64,000 bases of DNA from Streptomyces sp. NL15-2K (GTDB taxonomy: Bacteria > Actinomycetota > Actinomycetes > Streptomycetales > Streptomycetaceae). The stretch spans positions 9,051,001-9,115,000 of the forward strand of contig NZ_CP130630.1 of NCBI RefSeq assembly GCF_030551255.1. The letters run 5' to 3'. Below, in pieces: positions 33,477 through 42,373 of the stretch (its first letter is position 1; every line of letters begins with the position of its first letter). The notes under the pieces were generated by a model. The model saw nothing but the letters and a program-made list of their open reading frames with translations. It ran no database searches and had not been told where the DNA came from. A program made the translations under genes and the position numbers.

Positions 33477-34766
33477 CTATCCCAGTGATCTGTCGATCGA
33501 GCCCAGCGGCAGCGCGAACAGCGTCTGCCCCGACTGGGACCAGACCTCGCCGGTCGCCTCCCAGTAGGACAGGGACTCCGTCCGCGCGCTCCAGCAGCGG
33601 TTGGTCTCATCGGTACCGCACTCGGTGGCCCGCCCGCCGTCCCCGTCCGGGCGCCACAGCGTGCCCCGCCCGTCCGGTTCGGCCGCGGCCCGGCTCACGT
33701 ACCACCGGGAGTCGTACGACAGCACGCCCCCGCTGCCGGCCGCCTTCGTCTCGTACGCCTCCACGGCCTTCGCCTGCCCGGCCGCGTCCGTGGCCAGCAG
33801 CCCGCCGCGGTCCGGCTCCGAGCTGAAGGAGTAACGCCACAGGCGGGCGGCCCGGTCGCCGCCCTCGGGCGTCCGCTCGCTCGCGACCAGGCTGTCCGGC
33901 GCCGTGCTGCGGTCGAGGGCGATGCTCGCGGGGCGTACGGCGGCACCACCGCCGGTCAGCCGGTACGAGCCGACGGCGGGCAGCACGTACCGGGAGCCGT
34001 GCGCCGACCAGCCGCCGCGCACCCGGCCGACGGCGTCGCCGACGACGGTGGCGCGCTGGACGCGGTTCATGTCGTACACGTACAGCGCGTCCCCGTCGCC
34101 GTCGTCGGTGGTGACCAGCAGCTTGTCCTGGTACCAGACCATGCCGGTCAGCCGGGAGGCGAGCCCCCGGTAGTCGCGGCCGCCGTCCACCGGCACGACG
34201 AGGAGCACCCAGCTGTAGCCGAGGCGGTCCGGGTCGTTAGCGTCGACGAAGGCGACGCGGGCCAGGCCGCGGCCGGTCGTGTCCGTGTCCTGGGTCCAGC
34301 CGGAGAGGATCACGCGGTTGGCGCCCCAGACGCCGTCGTCGTCGGCGTCCCCGGAGGTGGTGACCGCGCCGGGCCGCCAGGACCGGGTGTCGGCCGTGTC
34401 CCAGCAGTAGGCGCGGGTGGCGGCGGGCTCGACGGGCAGCGCCTCCCGCTCGGCGGTCGTGCAGCCGGACGCGTCGCGCAGGGTGTGGTCGGCGCCGGCG
34501 AGGACCGCGCCGACCCCGACGGGTCGGCCCATCGAGGAGGCGAGCCGGTCCAGCGTGCGCCGCGGCACCTGGTGCTCCGTCAGCCGCAGCGCGTCGGTCC
34601 CGGCGGACGCGGCGAGGGGCTTGAGTTTCCCGGGGGCGTCCCCGTCCGTGGCCTGGGAGGCGCTGATCATGGTGGCGGCGGCGGTCAGCGCGAGGGCGGT
34701 CCCGGCCAGGAACGCGCGCAGCGCTTGGCCCCGCTTGCGCCGACGGTGTCTGCCACGATGTTTCAT
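33477..34766 (-). CDS. Secreted protein of unknown function, probable beta-propeller
   Basis: 429 residues. A very basic start (KHRGRHRRRKRG) precedes a hydrophobic signal segment (about 16-38) that should be cleaved or anchor it. The mature part has repeated strand motifs (TGMVWYQDKLLVTTDDGDGDALYVYD; YVLPAVGSYRL; LSYDSRWYVSRA, quoted in part) that look like propeller blades, and six Cys residues outside the signal. A good GGGAGG site precedes the ATG. Conserved in Streptomyces as far as I can tell, with no known role. Confidence 0.65.
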   Translation of the reverse strand: MKHRGRHRRRKRGQALRAFLAGTALALTAAATMISASQATDGDAPGKLKPLAASAGTDALRLTEHQVPRRTLDRLASSMGRPVGVGAVLAGADHTLRDASGCTTAEREALPVEPAATRAYCWDTADTRSWRPGAVTTSGDADDDGVWGANRVILSGWTQDTDTTGRGLARVAFVDANDPDRLGYSWVLLVVPVDGGRDYRGLASRLTGMVWYQDKLLVTTDDGDGDALYVYDMNRVQRATVVGDAVGRVRGGWSAHGSRYVLPAVGSYRLTGGGAAVRPASIALDRSTAPDSLVASERTPEGGDRAARLWRYSFSSEPDRGGLLATDAAGQAKAVEAYETKAAGSGGVLSYDSRWYVSRAAAEPDGRGTLWRPDGDGGRATECGTDETNRCWSARTESLSYWEATGEVWSQSGQTLFALPLGSIDRSLG

Positions 34767-35150
34767 TGCATCCTCCCGAGGCGGGCCAACTGCGCCTGAT
34801 GATCCGTACGTTGACCGAGGAGCAGATGGGGTGGCCCGTACAGGGATGCTACGGCAGTCGGGCGCCGTCGGGGACGAAGACCTTGCAATTATGCGGAAGA
34901 TGCACCCTGAGATCGTTCAAATCGCCTCAACCCACCACGCCACGCCCCGGACGGAGGCATACAGCCGGAGGGACGCAATCCGCCCACAGACCCCGCCAAG
35001 TTGCAACCCCCTGCGACCCTGGTGGACCGCCCGGCCGTGTTTGAAACTTGAGCGACGCCGCCGCGCGCGGCGTCCGCGGCTCGAAGGGGCCCAAGGGCGG
35101 GGGTGGTGCCGTGTCGGCGCAGCACCACCTCCGCCGCGCGCGTGCGCGGG
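34767..35150. other. 384-bp gene-free region with two terminator-like hairpins
   Basis: No coding potential of Streptomyces type. It holds GACGCCGC/GCGGCGTC (35055-35075, 5-nt loop) and GGTGGTGC/GCACCACC (35102-35129, 12-nt loop), both placed to terminate the acyl-CoA dehydrogenase transcript. The left end contains the ribosome site and presumably the promoter of the secreted-protein gene. A lower-GC patch occurs near 34880-34925. Confidence 0.5.
35102..35129 (-). terminator. Hairpin downstream of the acyl-CoA dehydrogenase gene
   Basis: GGTGGTGC (35102-35109) pairs with GCACCACC (35122-35129) about 20 bp beyond the stop at 35151. A second hairpin at 35055-35075 follows. Together they probably end the minus-strand transcript. 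Confidence 0.5.
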
Positions 35151-36785
35151 TCAGGCCACCGGCCGGGCCCGCTCCACCACCGACGCCAGGTCCAGGCTGT
35201 GCGGCAGCGTCCCGAAGGCCGCGCCCCCGTCGCCGCCCAGGCGCGCGGCGCAGAACGCGTCGGCGACCTCCGGCGGGGCGTACCGCACGAGCAGCGACCC
35301 CTGGAGCACCAGCGCCAGCCGCTCGGCCAGTCGCCGCGCCCGGCCCTCGATGCCCTCCAGGTCGGCGAGTTCGGTCAGCAGGTCCTTGATCGCCCCGTCC
35401 AGACGGTGGTCGGCACCGCGGGCCTTTCCGACCTCCTGCAGATAGGCGTTCAAAGCCTGCGGTTCGCGCTGCAACGCGCGCAGCACGTCGAGGGCCTGGA
35501 CGTTGCCGGCGCCCTCCCAGATCGAGTTCAGCGGCGACTCGCGCACCAGCCGGGGCAGCCCGGACTCCTCGACGTACCCGTTGCCGCCCAGGCACTCCGC
35601 GGCCTCGACCGCCACCGGCGCACACCGCTTGGTCACCCAGTACTTCGCGGCCGGTACGGCGATCCGCAGCAGCGCCCGCTCCTGCTCGCCGCCGTCGTCG
35701 TAGGCCGCGGCGAGCCGGAGCGCGAGCGTGGTCGCCGCCTCCGACTCCAGGGCCAGATCGGCCAGGACGTTGCGCATCAGCGGCTTGTCGACCAGCTTGC
35801 CGCCGAACACCTCGCGGTAGGAGCAGTGGTGGATCGCCTGCGCGACGGCCTGCCGCATCAGCCCGGCCGAACCGAGCACGCAGTCGAGCCGGGTCGCCGC
35901 CACCATCTCGATGATGGTGCGCACCCCACGCCCCTCCTCGCCGACCCGGCGGGCCCAGGTCCCGTCGAACTCGACCTCGCTGGAGGCGTTGGACCGGTTG
36001 CCCAGCTTGTCCTTCAGCCGCTGGATCATGAAGACGTTGCGGGTGCCGTCCTCCAGCACGCGCGGCACCAGGAAGCAGGTCAGCCCTTCCGGAGCCTGGG
36101 CGAGGACCAGGAACCCGTCCGACATGGGTGCCGAGCAGAACCACTTGTGCCCGGTCAGCGCGTACGTCCCGTCCTCGGCGAGCGGCGTGGCGGCCGTCGT
36201 GTTGGCGCGTACGTCGCTGCCGCCCTGCTTCTCCGTCATGCCCATCCCGAACAGCGCCCCGGCCTTGAGGCGCGCGGGCCGCAGCTCACGGTCGTAGACC
36301 GTGGACGTCAGCCGGGGCTCCCACTCGGCGGCGAGCCCGGGGTCGGCCCGCAGGGCGGGTACCGCCGCGTGGGTCATCGACAGGGGACAGCAGTTGCCCG
36401 CGTCGACCTGCGTCCACACCAGGAACCCGGCCGCCCGCCGCACATGCCCGCCGGGCCGCACCCAGGCCGCGGTCAGCCCCGCCGAGACGCCCTTGCCGAG
36501 CAGCCGGTGCCAGGAGGGATGGAAGTCGACCTCGTCGATCCGGTGGCCGTACCGGTCGTGCGTGCGCGGTTCCGGCGGATGCTCGTTCGCCTGCGCCCCC
36601 CACTCCTGGACCTGCGCGGAGCCCGAGGCCCGGCCGAGCGCCGCGAGCTCGTCGCGCGCCTCGTCGAGCAGCTCCGGATCGAGGTGCCGCTCCACCGCCG
36701 CGGTCAGGGCATGGTCGGCGGTGAAGACGTCGTACCCGACCAGCGGCGGAGGCTGATTGGTCACGCTGTGGGTGCTGCCTGCCAT
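35151..36785 (-). CDS. AidB-like acyl-CoA dehydrogenase
   Basis: 544 residues, the length of the AidB branch. FAD/substrate motifs: FGMGMTEKQGGSDVRANTT near 180-198, HKWFCSAPMSDGFLVLAQ near 215, and C-terminal ECLGGNGYVEESGLPRLVRESPLNSIWEGAGN containing the catalytic-region Glu (quoted in part). AidB relatives protect DNA from alkylation or oxidise isovaleryl-type CoA esters. The ATG at 36785 lies 7 nt after TAGGTT on the coding strand, so it may be leaderless with its own promoter. It follows the diaminopropionate operon in the same direction by 62 bp, but a shared function is not obvious. Confidence 0.88.
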   Translation of the reverse strand: MAGSTHSVTNQPPPLVGYDVFTADHALTAAVERHLDPELLDEARDELAALGRASGSAQVQEWGAQANEHPPEPRTHDRYGHRIDEVDFHPSWHRLLGKGVSAGLTAAWVRPGGHVRRAAGFLVWTQVDAGNCCPLSMTHAAVPALRADPGLAAEWEPRLTSTVYDRELRPARLKAGALFGMGMTEKQGGSDVRANTTAATPLAEDGTYALTGHKWFCSAPMSDGFLVLAQAPEGLTCFLVPRVLEDGTRNVFMIQRLKDKLGNRSNASSEVEFDGTWARRVGEEGRGVRTIIEMVAATRLDCVLGSAGLMRQAVAQAIHHCSYREVFGGKLVDKPLMRNVLADLALESEAATTLALRLAAAYDDGGEQERALLRIAVPAAKYWVTKRCAPVAVEAAECLGGNGYVEESGLPRLVRESPLNSIWEGAGNVQALDVLRALQREPQALNAYLQEVGKARGADHRLDGAIKDLLTELADLEGIEGRARRLAERLALVLQGSLLVRYAPPEVADAFCAARLGGDGGAAFGTLPHSLDLASVVERARPVA

Positions 36786-36847
36786 GTCTGCGAACCTACC
36801 CAACGCGGCGGAGGTCACCACCATGACACGTAAGCCACCCCTGCCGC

Positions 36848-37822
36848 TCAGGCCAGGCCCGCCAGGGCCGCCGGCGCCTCCGGCTCGGTGAGGTCGGCCG
36901 GCCAGCCCTCCCGGTACACCGTGTCGAGGTAGCGATCGCCCAGGTCCGGGGCGATCGCCACCGCCGTGAGGTGCCGTCGGCCGGAGTGCCGGGCCAGCCA
37001 CTGATCCGCCCCGCTGACCACCGTTCCGGTGGAGCCGCCGAACAGGAAGCCCCGCCCCGCCAGCCGGCGGCACACGCGGAGGGCGTCCGGCTCCTCGACG
37101 CGGACCACGTCGTCCACGTACGACTCGTCCAGCAGCGGCGGCGGCACGCTCGTGCCCAGGCCGGGGATCATCCGGCGGCCCGGGGCCCCGCCGAAGCTCA
37201 CCGAGCCGACGCTGTCGACGGCGACCACCCGCACCCGGCGCCGCCACTGCCAGAACCAGCGGGCGCAGCCCATCAGGGTCCCGGTCGTGCCCGCCCCGAC
37301 GAACAGGACGTCCAGGTCCGGGAAGCGGCGGGCGATGGCGGGCGCGGTCGTGCGGTAGTGCGCCCGCCAGTTCCCGGCGTTCGTGTACTGGTTGAGCCAC
37401 ACGTACCGCTCGTCGGCGGCGCACAGCGCGCTCACGTAGGCCAGCCGGGCGCCCAGGAACCCCCCGTGCGCGTCCGGCTCGTCGATGACGTGGACGTGGC
37501 TGCCGAGCGCCTCCATCAGCCGGATCGTCGGCAGATTGCAGCGCGCGTCGGTCACGCACAGGAACCGGTGCCCCCGGCTCGCCGCGATCACGCTCAGTGC
37601 CACGCCCAGATTCCCGGACGAGGACTCGATCAGCACCGAGCCCGGCCGCAGCAGGCCGTCGCGTTCGGCGGCCGCCACCATCTCGGCGGCGGCCTTCAGC
37701 TTGACCGACCCGGCGAAGTTGAACCCCTCGCACTTCAGGTACAGCGGCAGCCCCAGCGCGGCCCGCAGGTCGACGTAGAGCTCCTCCTCGTTGAACTGCG
37801 CGGGATCGGATATCACGGGCAT
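36848..37822 (-). CDS. PLP-dependent SbnA-like N-(2-amino-2-carboxyethyl)-L-glutamate synthase
   Basis: 324 residues from the ATG at 37822, chosen for its GAGGGGGAG ribosome site; a GTG at 37846 is possible but weaker. Cysteine-synthase fold: KCEGFNFAGSVKLKAA with the PLP Lys, ESSSGNLGVALSVIA and the phosphate loop GAGTTGTLMG; C-terminal FGGSTGTVVSGA. SbnA condenses O-phospho-L-serine and L-glutamate, giving ACEGA, which SbnB oxidises to L-2,3-diaminopropionate (Dap). The adjacent sbnB homologue strongly supports this assignment. Similar pairs occur in staphyloferrin B, zwittermicin and viomycin pathways. Confidence 0.88.
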   Translation of the reverse strand: MPVISDPAQFNEEELYVDLRAALGLPLYLKCEGFNFAGSVKLKAAAEMVAAAERDGLLRPGSVLIESSSGNLGVALSVIAASRGHRFLCVTDARCNLPTIRLMEALGSHVHVIDEPDAHGGFLGARLAYVSALCAADERYVWLNQYTNAGNWRAHYRTTAPAIARRFPDLDVLFVGAGTTGTLMGCARWFWQWRRRVRVVAVDSVGSVSFGGAPGRRMIPGLGTSVPPPLLDESYVDDVVRVEEPDALRVCRRLAGRGFLFGGSTGTVVSGADQWLARHSGRRHLTAVAIAPDLGDRYLDTVYREGWPADLTEPEAPAALAGLA

Positions 37823-37858
37823 GGTCTCCCCCTCTTCGTGCGCCACCGTGCTCGCCGG

Positions 37859-38890
37859 TCAGCCGTACCGGCGCAGCTCGTGGAAGAACCCGTCGACGAC
37901 GTTCAGCCCGCCCCGCCGGGCCACCTTGTCGTGGACGAACCTGCCGACCGCGAGGTCGAGCACCCCCAGCCCGAAGGGCGAGAACACCACCGTGCGGTCC
38001 GCCGGGACGCTCACCCGCCCGGTCAGTACGTCGTTCAGCGTGCCGTCGATGAACGCCCGGCTCCCGGTGAGCCGTTCGACCAGATGCGGCGAGGTCTCGG
38101 CCTTCAGACAGTGCTCGACGTCGTCGACGAAGTTGGCGGACGCGAGCAGGATCCTCGGATCGAGGTCGCGCAGCGACACGTGCAGCACCAGCGGGTGGTG
38201 CGCGAACCACGACAGTTCGCGGACGTGGGGTGCGGCGGCGATCGTCGCGAAGACCAGCAGGTCGCAGGAGCGGATGAGGGATTCGGCCGTGGAGTGCACG
38301 GTGATACGGCCCTTGGCGCCCGACCGTTCCAGATAGCCCCGGAACCCCGCCGCGCTGTCGGCGGCCAGGTCGTACACCCCCGTCTCCTCGAACTCCCAGC
38401 CGGTGGCGGTGAGATGGGTGTGGATGTAGCGGGCGATCAGACCGGTTCCGATGAAACCGACCCGCCGCGGCCGGATGCGCCCCGCGCTGAGCCGGTCGGC
38501 CGCCAGCGCCGCCGAGGACGCCGTACGGGTGGCGCTGATGACCGAACTCTCCAGACAGGCGTACGGATAGCCGGTGTCGGGGTCGTTGAGGATCAGCACG
38601 GCCGACGCCCGCGGCAGCCCCGACCGCGTGTTCTCCGGAAAGCTGGAGATCCACTTCAGGCCGTCCACCCGCAGCGGTCCGCCGAGCGACGCGGGCAGCG
38701 CGATGATCCGGGAGGACGGGCGGTCCGGGAAGCGCAGGAAGTACGACGGCGGGTTCACCGAGTCGCCGGCGCCGTGCAGCCGGTACACGGTCTCGACGAG
38801 CTCGGCGATCTCTGACTCCCGCCCCTGAAGGGCCTGTTGCACCTGTTCGCCGGAGATCACGGCGAACGGCGGGGCCCCGACGGCGCTCAT
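37859..38890 (-). CDS. SbnB-like 2,3-diaminopropionate biosynthesis dehydrogenase
   Basis: 343 residues from the ATG at 38890, which overlaps the oxygenase stop (ATGA). Ornithine-cyclodeaminase/mu-crystallin fold: SYFLRFPDRPSSRIIALPA, GLKWISSFPENTRSGLPRASAV (quoted in part) and the NAD-binding GFIGTGLIARYIHTHL near 155-170. SbnB oxidatively hydrolyses ACEGA to L-Dap and 2-oxoglutarate. The 2-oxoglutarate could feed the neighbouring TauD-like oxygenase. Confidence 0.9.
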   Translation of the reverse strand: MSAVGAPPFAVISGEQVQQALQGRESEIAELVETVYRLHGAGDSVNPPSYFLRFPDRPSSRIIALPASLGGPLRVDGLKWISSFPENTRSGLPRASAVLILNDPDTGYPYACLESSVISATRTASSAALAADRLSAGRIRPRRVGFIGTGLIARYIHTHLTATGWEFEETGVYDLAADSAAGFRGYLERSGAKGRITVHSTAESLIRSCDLLVFATIAAAPHVRELSWFAHHPLVLHVSLRDLDPRILLASANFVDDVEHCLKAETSPHLVERLTGSRAFIDGTLNDVLTGRVSVPADRTVVFSPFGLGVLDLAVGRFVHDKVARRGGLNVVDGFFHELRRYG

Positions 38891-39882
38891 GCGGCCCTCA
38901 CCCAGCACTCGGACAGCCGCACCGGGTCGCCCAGCGCCGCCAGCACCTCGCGCGGGCCGTCGAAGGGCTCCCTGCCGTGCGCGGTACGGACGTTGTCGAC
39001 GAGCAGCAGATCGCCGGAGCGCCACGGTTCGCGCACGGTGTGGGCCTCGTAGACCTCGTTGATCGCGCGGACGACGTCCTCGCCGATCGGATCGCCGTTC
39101 CCGAACCGGGTGTTGAAGGGCAGCCCGTCGGGCCCGAACACGTCCAGCAGGTACTCGCGGACCTCGGGTTCCATCGTCCACTCGTTGAGGAAGGCGATCT
39201 GGTTGAACCAGCAGCGGCGGCCGCTCGCCGGATGGCGGACCACGGCACCGCGGTGCTGCCGGGTGCGCAGCGAGCCGTCGGGCTGCCAGGCGCAGTCGAT
39301 GGCATGCGTACGGCAGTACCGTTCGACGGCGTCGCGGTCGTCGGTGCCGAACGCCTCGGCGACCGAGGCCCCGATCTCGTCGTTGTACGTCCGCGTCAGC
39401 AGCCAGCCCTCCCGCTCGAACCGCGCGGCCAGTGCGGCCGGCAGCGCGTCGAGCACGGCCGCCGCGTCGGCCAGTCCGGTCGCGCCGCCCGAGGCGGGCG
39501 CCTCCAGGCAGGCGAACAGCAGCAGGCCGGGGAACTCCAGCGCGTAACTCAGCTCGTGGTGCTGGCACATCTGCTGGTTCGCCGGCCACTTGGTGGAGGA
39601 GTACACGCCGTCCGCGTAACGGCGCCGGGGCGCGAACGGCTCCCGGTCGGGCATCAGGCGGTCGGCCAGCCGCCGGAAGACGGCCCCCGCCGAGGCGGGG
39701 TCACTCAGGCCGAGCCCGCGGACCAGGACCGCGCCGTGCCCGGCGACGACGGCCCGCAGCGCGGCACGGTGTCCGGCCACCCAGCCCGCGGGGTCGCCAC
39801 CGGCATCGGCATGCAGAAGGGGAGGACGGCCCGGGGCCGGATCGAGATCCGGGAGCAGGGTCGGAGACGAGGACGACGACAT
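38887..39882 (-). CDS. TauD/TfdA-family (SyrP-like) Fe(II)/2-oxoglutarate oxygenase
   Basis: 331 residues. The facial triad is visible: HHELSYAL (HxE variant of HxD) near residue 108 and the distal His in VDNVRTAHGREPF near 303, followed by the 2-oxoglutarate-binding Arg region. Proteins of this group hydroxylate amino acids, often while bound to a carrier protein (SyrP acts on aspartyl-carrier). In this operon it probably beta-hydroxylates the amino acid loaded by the adenylation protein; inference from context. The ATG has an AAAGGA site. Confidence 0.85.
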   Translation of the reverse strand: MSSSSSPTLLPDLDPAPGRPPLLHADAGGDPAGWVAGHRAALRAVVAGHGAVLVRGLGLSDPASAGAVFRRLADRLMPDREPFAPRRRYADGVYSSTKWPANQQMCQHHELSYALEFPGLLLFACLEAPASGGATGLADAAAVLDALPAALAARFEREGWLLTRTYNDEIGASVAEAFGTDDRDAVERYCRTHAIDCAWQPDGSLRTRQHRGAVVRHPASGRRCWFNQIAFLNEWTMEPEVREYLLDVFGPDGLPFNTRFGNGDPIGEDVVRAINEVYEAHTVREPWRSGDLLLVDNVRTAHGREPFDGPREVLAALGDPVRLSECWVRAA

Positions 39883-39898
39883 CTCGGTGTTCCTTTCA

Positions 39899-39982
39899 GC
39901 GGTGCACTCGGCGGTGCGGTCGGCGGTGCACTCGGCGGTGCGGTCGGACTCAGCGGTGCGGTCGGACTCAGCGGTGCGGTCG
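39899..39982 (-). repeat. Tandem repeat spanning the 3' end of the adenylation gene
   Basis: Two exact 24-bp units (39899-39922, 39923-39946) are followed by two exact 18-bp units (39947-39964, 39965-39982); all share the core GCGGTGCGGTCG. The adenylation gene stop (39968-39970) lies inside the last unit, so unit number may alter the end of that protein or the spacing to the oxygenase gene. Confidence 0.85.
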
Positions 39983-42343
39983 AGCCGTGTCGAGCAGCCC
40001 CGCCAGGTCCGCGAGGACCGGACGGCGGGTGACGTCCTGGAGGGTGATCGCCCGGTCCAGGGCGATCACCAGCTTCACGGCGGCCAGCGAGGTGCCGCCG
40101 CGGTCGAAGAAGTGGTCGAGGCGGCCGATCCGGTCCGCGGGGATGCCGAGCACCTCGGCCCAGGCGGCCGCCATCCGCCGCTCGCCCGGCGTGGCGGGCA
40201 CGTCCTTGCCCGCGTCCAGGGCCTGTGCCGAAAGTGGCGTCGTCCGCCCGAAGGGCGGGCCGGGCGCCCCGCCGCGATGGGGGTCCCCCCGCTCGAGCGA
40301 AGCCGAGAGTGGGGGAGGCTGATGACTGCGTTGGTGCGTGCTCTCGGCGTGCCGGGCGGAAGGCCCCGTCGATGGACCGGATGTACTTGGGCTTTCGCCC
40401 GGTGCGGCGAGTGGGGGCACCTCCCACGCCCTTAAGGCAGTGGGGGAGCGTGCCGGGCGTCGCTCGGCAGGCGCCACTTTCGGCACAGGCCCTGGCTCCT
40501 CGGCGAGCGATGTGAGCGTCCTGCGGTCGGTCTTGCCGTTGGCGGTCAGTGGCAGGGCCTGACGCCAGTGGACGACCGAGGGCACCATGTACGCGGGCAG
40601 CGACGCGGCCAGCCGCTCCCGCACCACGTCCGCGCCGACCGGTTCCGGGCCGGCGCAGAACGCCACCAGCTGTGCGCCCCGGACGACGACCACCGCGCCG
40701 TCCCGGACGCCGGGGACCCGCAGCAGCGCGTTCTCGATCTCGCCGATCTCGATCCGGAAGCCCCGGATCTTCACCTGGCTGTCCCGCCGCCCGAGGAACT
40801 CCAGCTTCCCGTCGGGCAGCCAGCGCCCGTGGTCCCCGCTGCGGTACAGCCGCTCCCCGGGCCGGTACGGGTCCTCGGTGAAGGCCGCCGCGGTCCGCTC
40901 GGGATCGTTGACGTACCCACGCCCGACACAGACCCCGGAGAACACGATCTCGCCGGGCGCCCCCAGCGGTACGGGCACCAGTCGCTCGTCGACGACGTAC
41001 ACCCGCACGTTGGCGATCGGCCGCCCGAGCGGCACCCGTTCCCCGTCCGGCACCCGGTGCATCACCTCGTGGTTGGTGTCGTCGCAGGTCTCCGTCAGCC
41101 CGTACGCGTTGACGAGTGGGATCGCGGGCCGAGCGGTGAACCAGCGCTGCACCAGCTCCTTCTTCACCGCCTCCCCGGTCACGGACACACAGCGCAGGTC
41201 GGGCAGCTCGCGCGGCCGCTGGGCCAACTCGGCCATTACGGCGTCGAGATACGACGGCACGACCTGAAGCACGTTGACCCGGCCCCGCTCCACCGTGTCC
41301 ACGAACCGGGCCACGTCCAGGACCGTCTCCTGTTCCACCAGCAGGGTCCGCCCGCCGGCCAGCGGCGCCGCCAGCAGCTGCCACAGCGAGATGTCGAAGC
41401 ACTGCGGCGCGGTCTGCGCGACCACGTCCCCGGCGCCGATCCCGAGGTCGTCGAGCTTGGCGAGCACGTGGTTGAGGAAACCGGCGTGCTCGCACATGGC
41501 GCCCTTGGGCTCGCCGGTGGAGCCGGAGGTGAAGTAGATGTAGGCGAGTCGGTCCGCCGGGACGGGGACGCCGAGATTGGTGTCCGGGTGTCCCTCGGCG
41601 TAGGCCGCGTCCACGAACAGGGCCGTCCGGTTCGGTGCCGGCGACCGCAGCGCGGCGGCACTGCCGCGCTCGGTCAGGACCAGCTCGCAGCCCGCCCGGT
41701 CCAGCGTCGCCGCGATGCGCCCGGCCGGGAAGTGCGGCTCGACCGGCAGATACACGCCGCCCGCCTTGAGCACGGCCAGCACGGCCGCCATCCAGTCCAG
41801 GTTCCGTTCCATCACCACGGCGACGACACCCTCGCGACGCAGCCCGCGGGCCAGCAGGGCCCGCCCCAACTGGTTGGCCCGGGCATTGAGTTCGCCGTAC
41901 GTCCACTGCCGCTCACCCTGTACGGCGGCCACGGCATCCGGATCGGCCGCCGCCCGCCCCTCGAACAACTCATGGACCCGGCGGTCGGGCAGTTCGCGGC
42001 GCGGTCCGGCCAACTCGTCGACCTGGAACCGCAGTTCAGCCTCGGACAGCAGACTCCGCCGCTCCGGGTCGGCGAGGGCGGTCAGGTGGTACCCCGCGAT
42101 GCGGGCGGCGGCCTCGGCGTCCAGGACGTCGGTGCGGTACCGCAGACGCAGGGTGCCGTCCGTGACGTACGCGTCCAGCCCGGTGTCCTCGGCCGGTACG
42201 TCCTCGCCGGACAGCGCGGCGAGGACCTTGGTGTGAGCGGCCGCCAGGGCGGCGGGCCCCGCCTCCACACCCTCCGGCAGCGGCACCTTGTACTCCGCCG
42301 CACCCGGCACCGGATCAAGCGTCCAGCGCGGAATCGTCTCCAT
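39968..42343 (-). CDS. Stand-alone NRPS adenylation-carrier (A-T) protein
   Basis: 791 residues. After an N-terminal 100-residue region comes an adenylation domain with all core motifs: A3 YFTSGSTGEPKG, A5 NAYGLTE, A7 YRSGDHGRW, A8 VKIRGFRIEIGEIE and A10 Lys in PLTANGKTDRRTL. A carrier domain at the C-terminus has the phosphopantetheine Ser in DHFFDRGGTSLAAVKL. Between them lies an abnormal 90-residue Pro/Ser/Arg-rich stretch encoded by a MITE-like insertion (40216-40495) that keeps the frame open. The likely substrate is Dap made by the operon; specificity residues were not decoded. Confidence 0.88.
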   Translation of the reverse strand: METIPRWTLDPVPGAAEYKVPLPEGVEAGPAALAAAHTKVLAALSGEDVPAEDTGLDAYVTDGTLRLRYRTDVLDAEAAARIAGYHLTALADPERRSLLSEAELRFQVDELAGPRRELPDRRVHELFEGRAAADPDAVAAVQGERQWTYGELNARANQLGRALLARGLRREGVVAVVMERNLDWMAAVLAVLKAGGVYLPVEPHFPAGRIAATLDRAGCELVLTERGSAAALRSPAPNRTALFVDAAYAEGHPDTNLGVPVPADRLAYIYFTSGSTGEPKGAMCEHAGFLNHVLAKLDDLGIGAGDVVAQTAPQCFDISLWQLLAAPLAGGRTLLVEQETVLDVARFVDTVERGRVNVLQVVPSYLDAVMAELAQRPRELPDLRCVSVTGEAVKKELVQRWFTARPAIPLVNAYGLTETCDDTNHEVMHRVPDGERVPLGRPIANVRVYVVDERLVPVPLGAPGEIVFSGVCVGRGYVNDPERTAAAFTEDPYRPGERLYRSGDHGRWLPDGKLEFLGRRDSQVKIRGFRIEIGEIENALLRVPGVRDGAVVVVRGAQLVAFCAGPEPVGADVVRERLAASLPAYMVPSVVHWRQALPLTANGKTDRRTLTSLAEEPGPVPKVAPAERRPARSPTALRAWEVPPLAAPGESPSTSGPSTGPSARHAESTHQRSHQPPPLSASLERGDPHRGGAPGPPFGRTTPLSAQALDAGKDVPATPGERRMAAAWAEVLGIPADRIGRLDHFFDRGGTSLAAVKLVIALDRAITLQDVTRRPVLADLAGLLDTARPHR
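40216..40495. mobile_element. 280-bp MITE-like element with perfect 24-bp inverted ends, inside the A-T gene
   Basis: Positions 40216-40239 and 40472-40495 are exact 24-bp inverted repeats (core GTGCCGAAAGTGGCG). The interior holds no transposase and contains GC-rich palindromic blocks (GGGGGTCCCCCC..., GTGGGAGG..., CTTAAG) that are common as dispersed repeats in Streptomyces. It falls exactly in the A-to-T linker of the NRPS protein and is read through in frame. No clear target-site duplication is visible. Its class is inferred from structure alone. Confidence 0.75.
40279..40317 (-). repeat. 39-bp dispersed palindromic repeat, copy 1 (within the MITE)
   Basis: Read on the minus strand it runs CTCCCCCACTCTCGGC through to GGGGGGACCCCC. 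A same-length, similar copy lies at 47330-47368. Both are 39 bp, so insertion in coding sequence preserves the frame. Confidence 0.65.
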
Positions 42344-42373
42344 GACTGTGTTCCCCCTTCATGGTTTCCCCCT

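Noticed and set aside
36786..38654. Apparent N-terminal extension fusing the acyl-CoA dehydrogenase frame to upstream sequence
   Set aside because: The extension overlaps SbnA and SbnB genes and is Arg/Gly-rich noise; the enzyme's own start at 36785 has a leaderless promoter.
39899..39982. CRISPR-like array
   Set aside because: Units are directly abutted with no spacers, so it is a simple tandem repeat.
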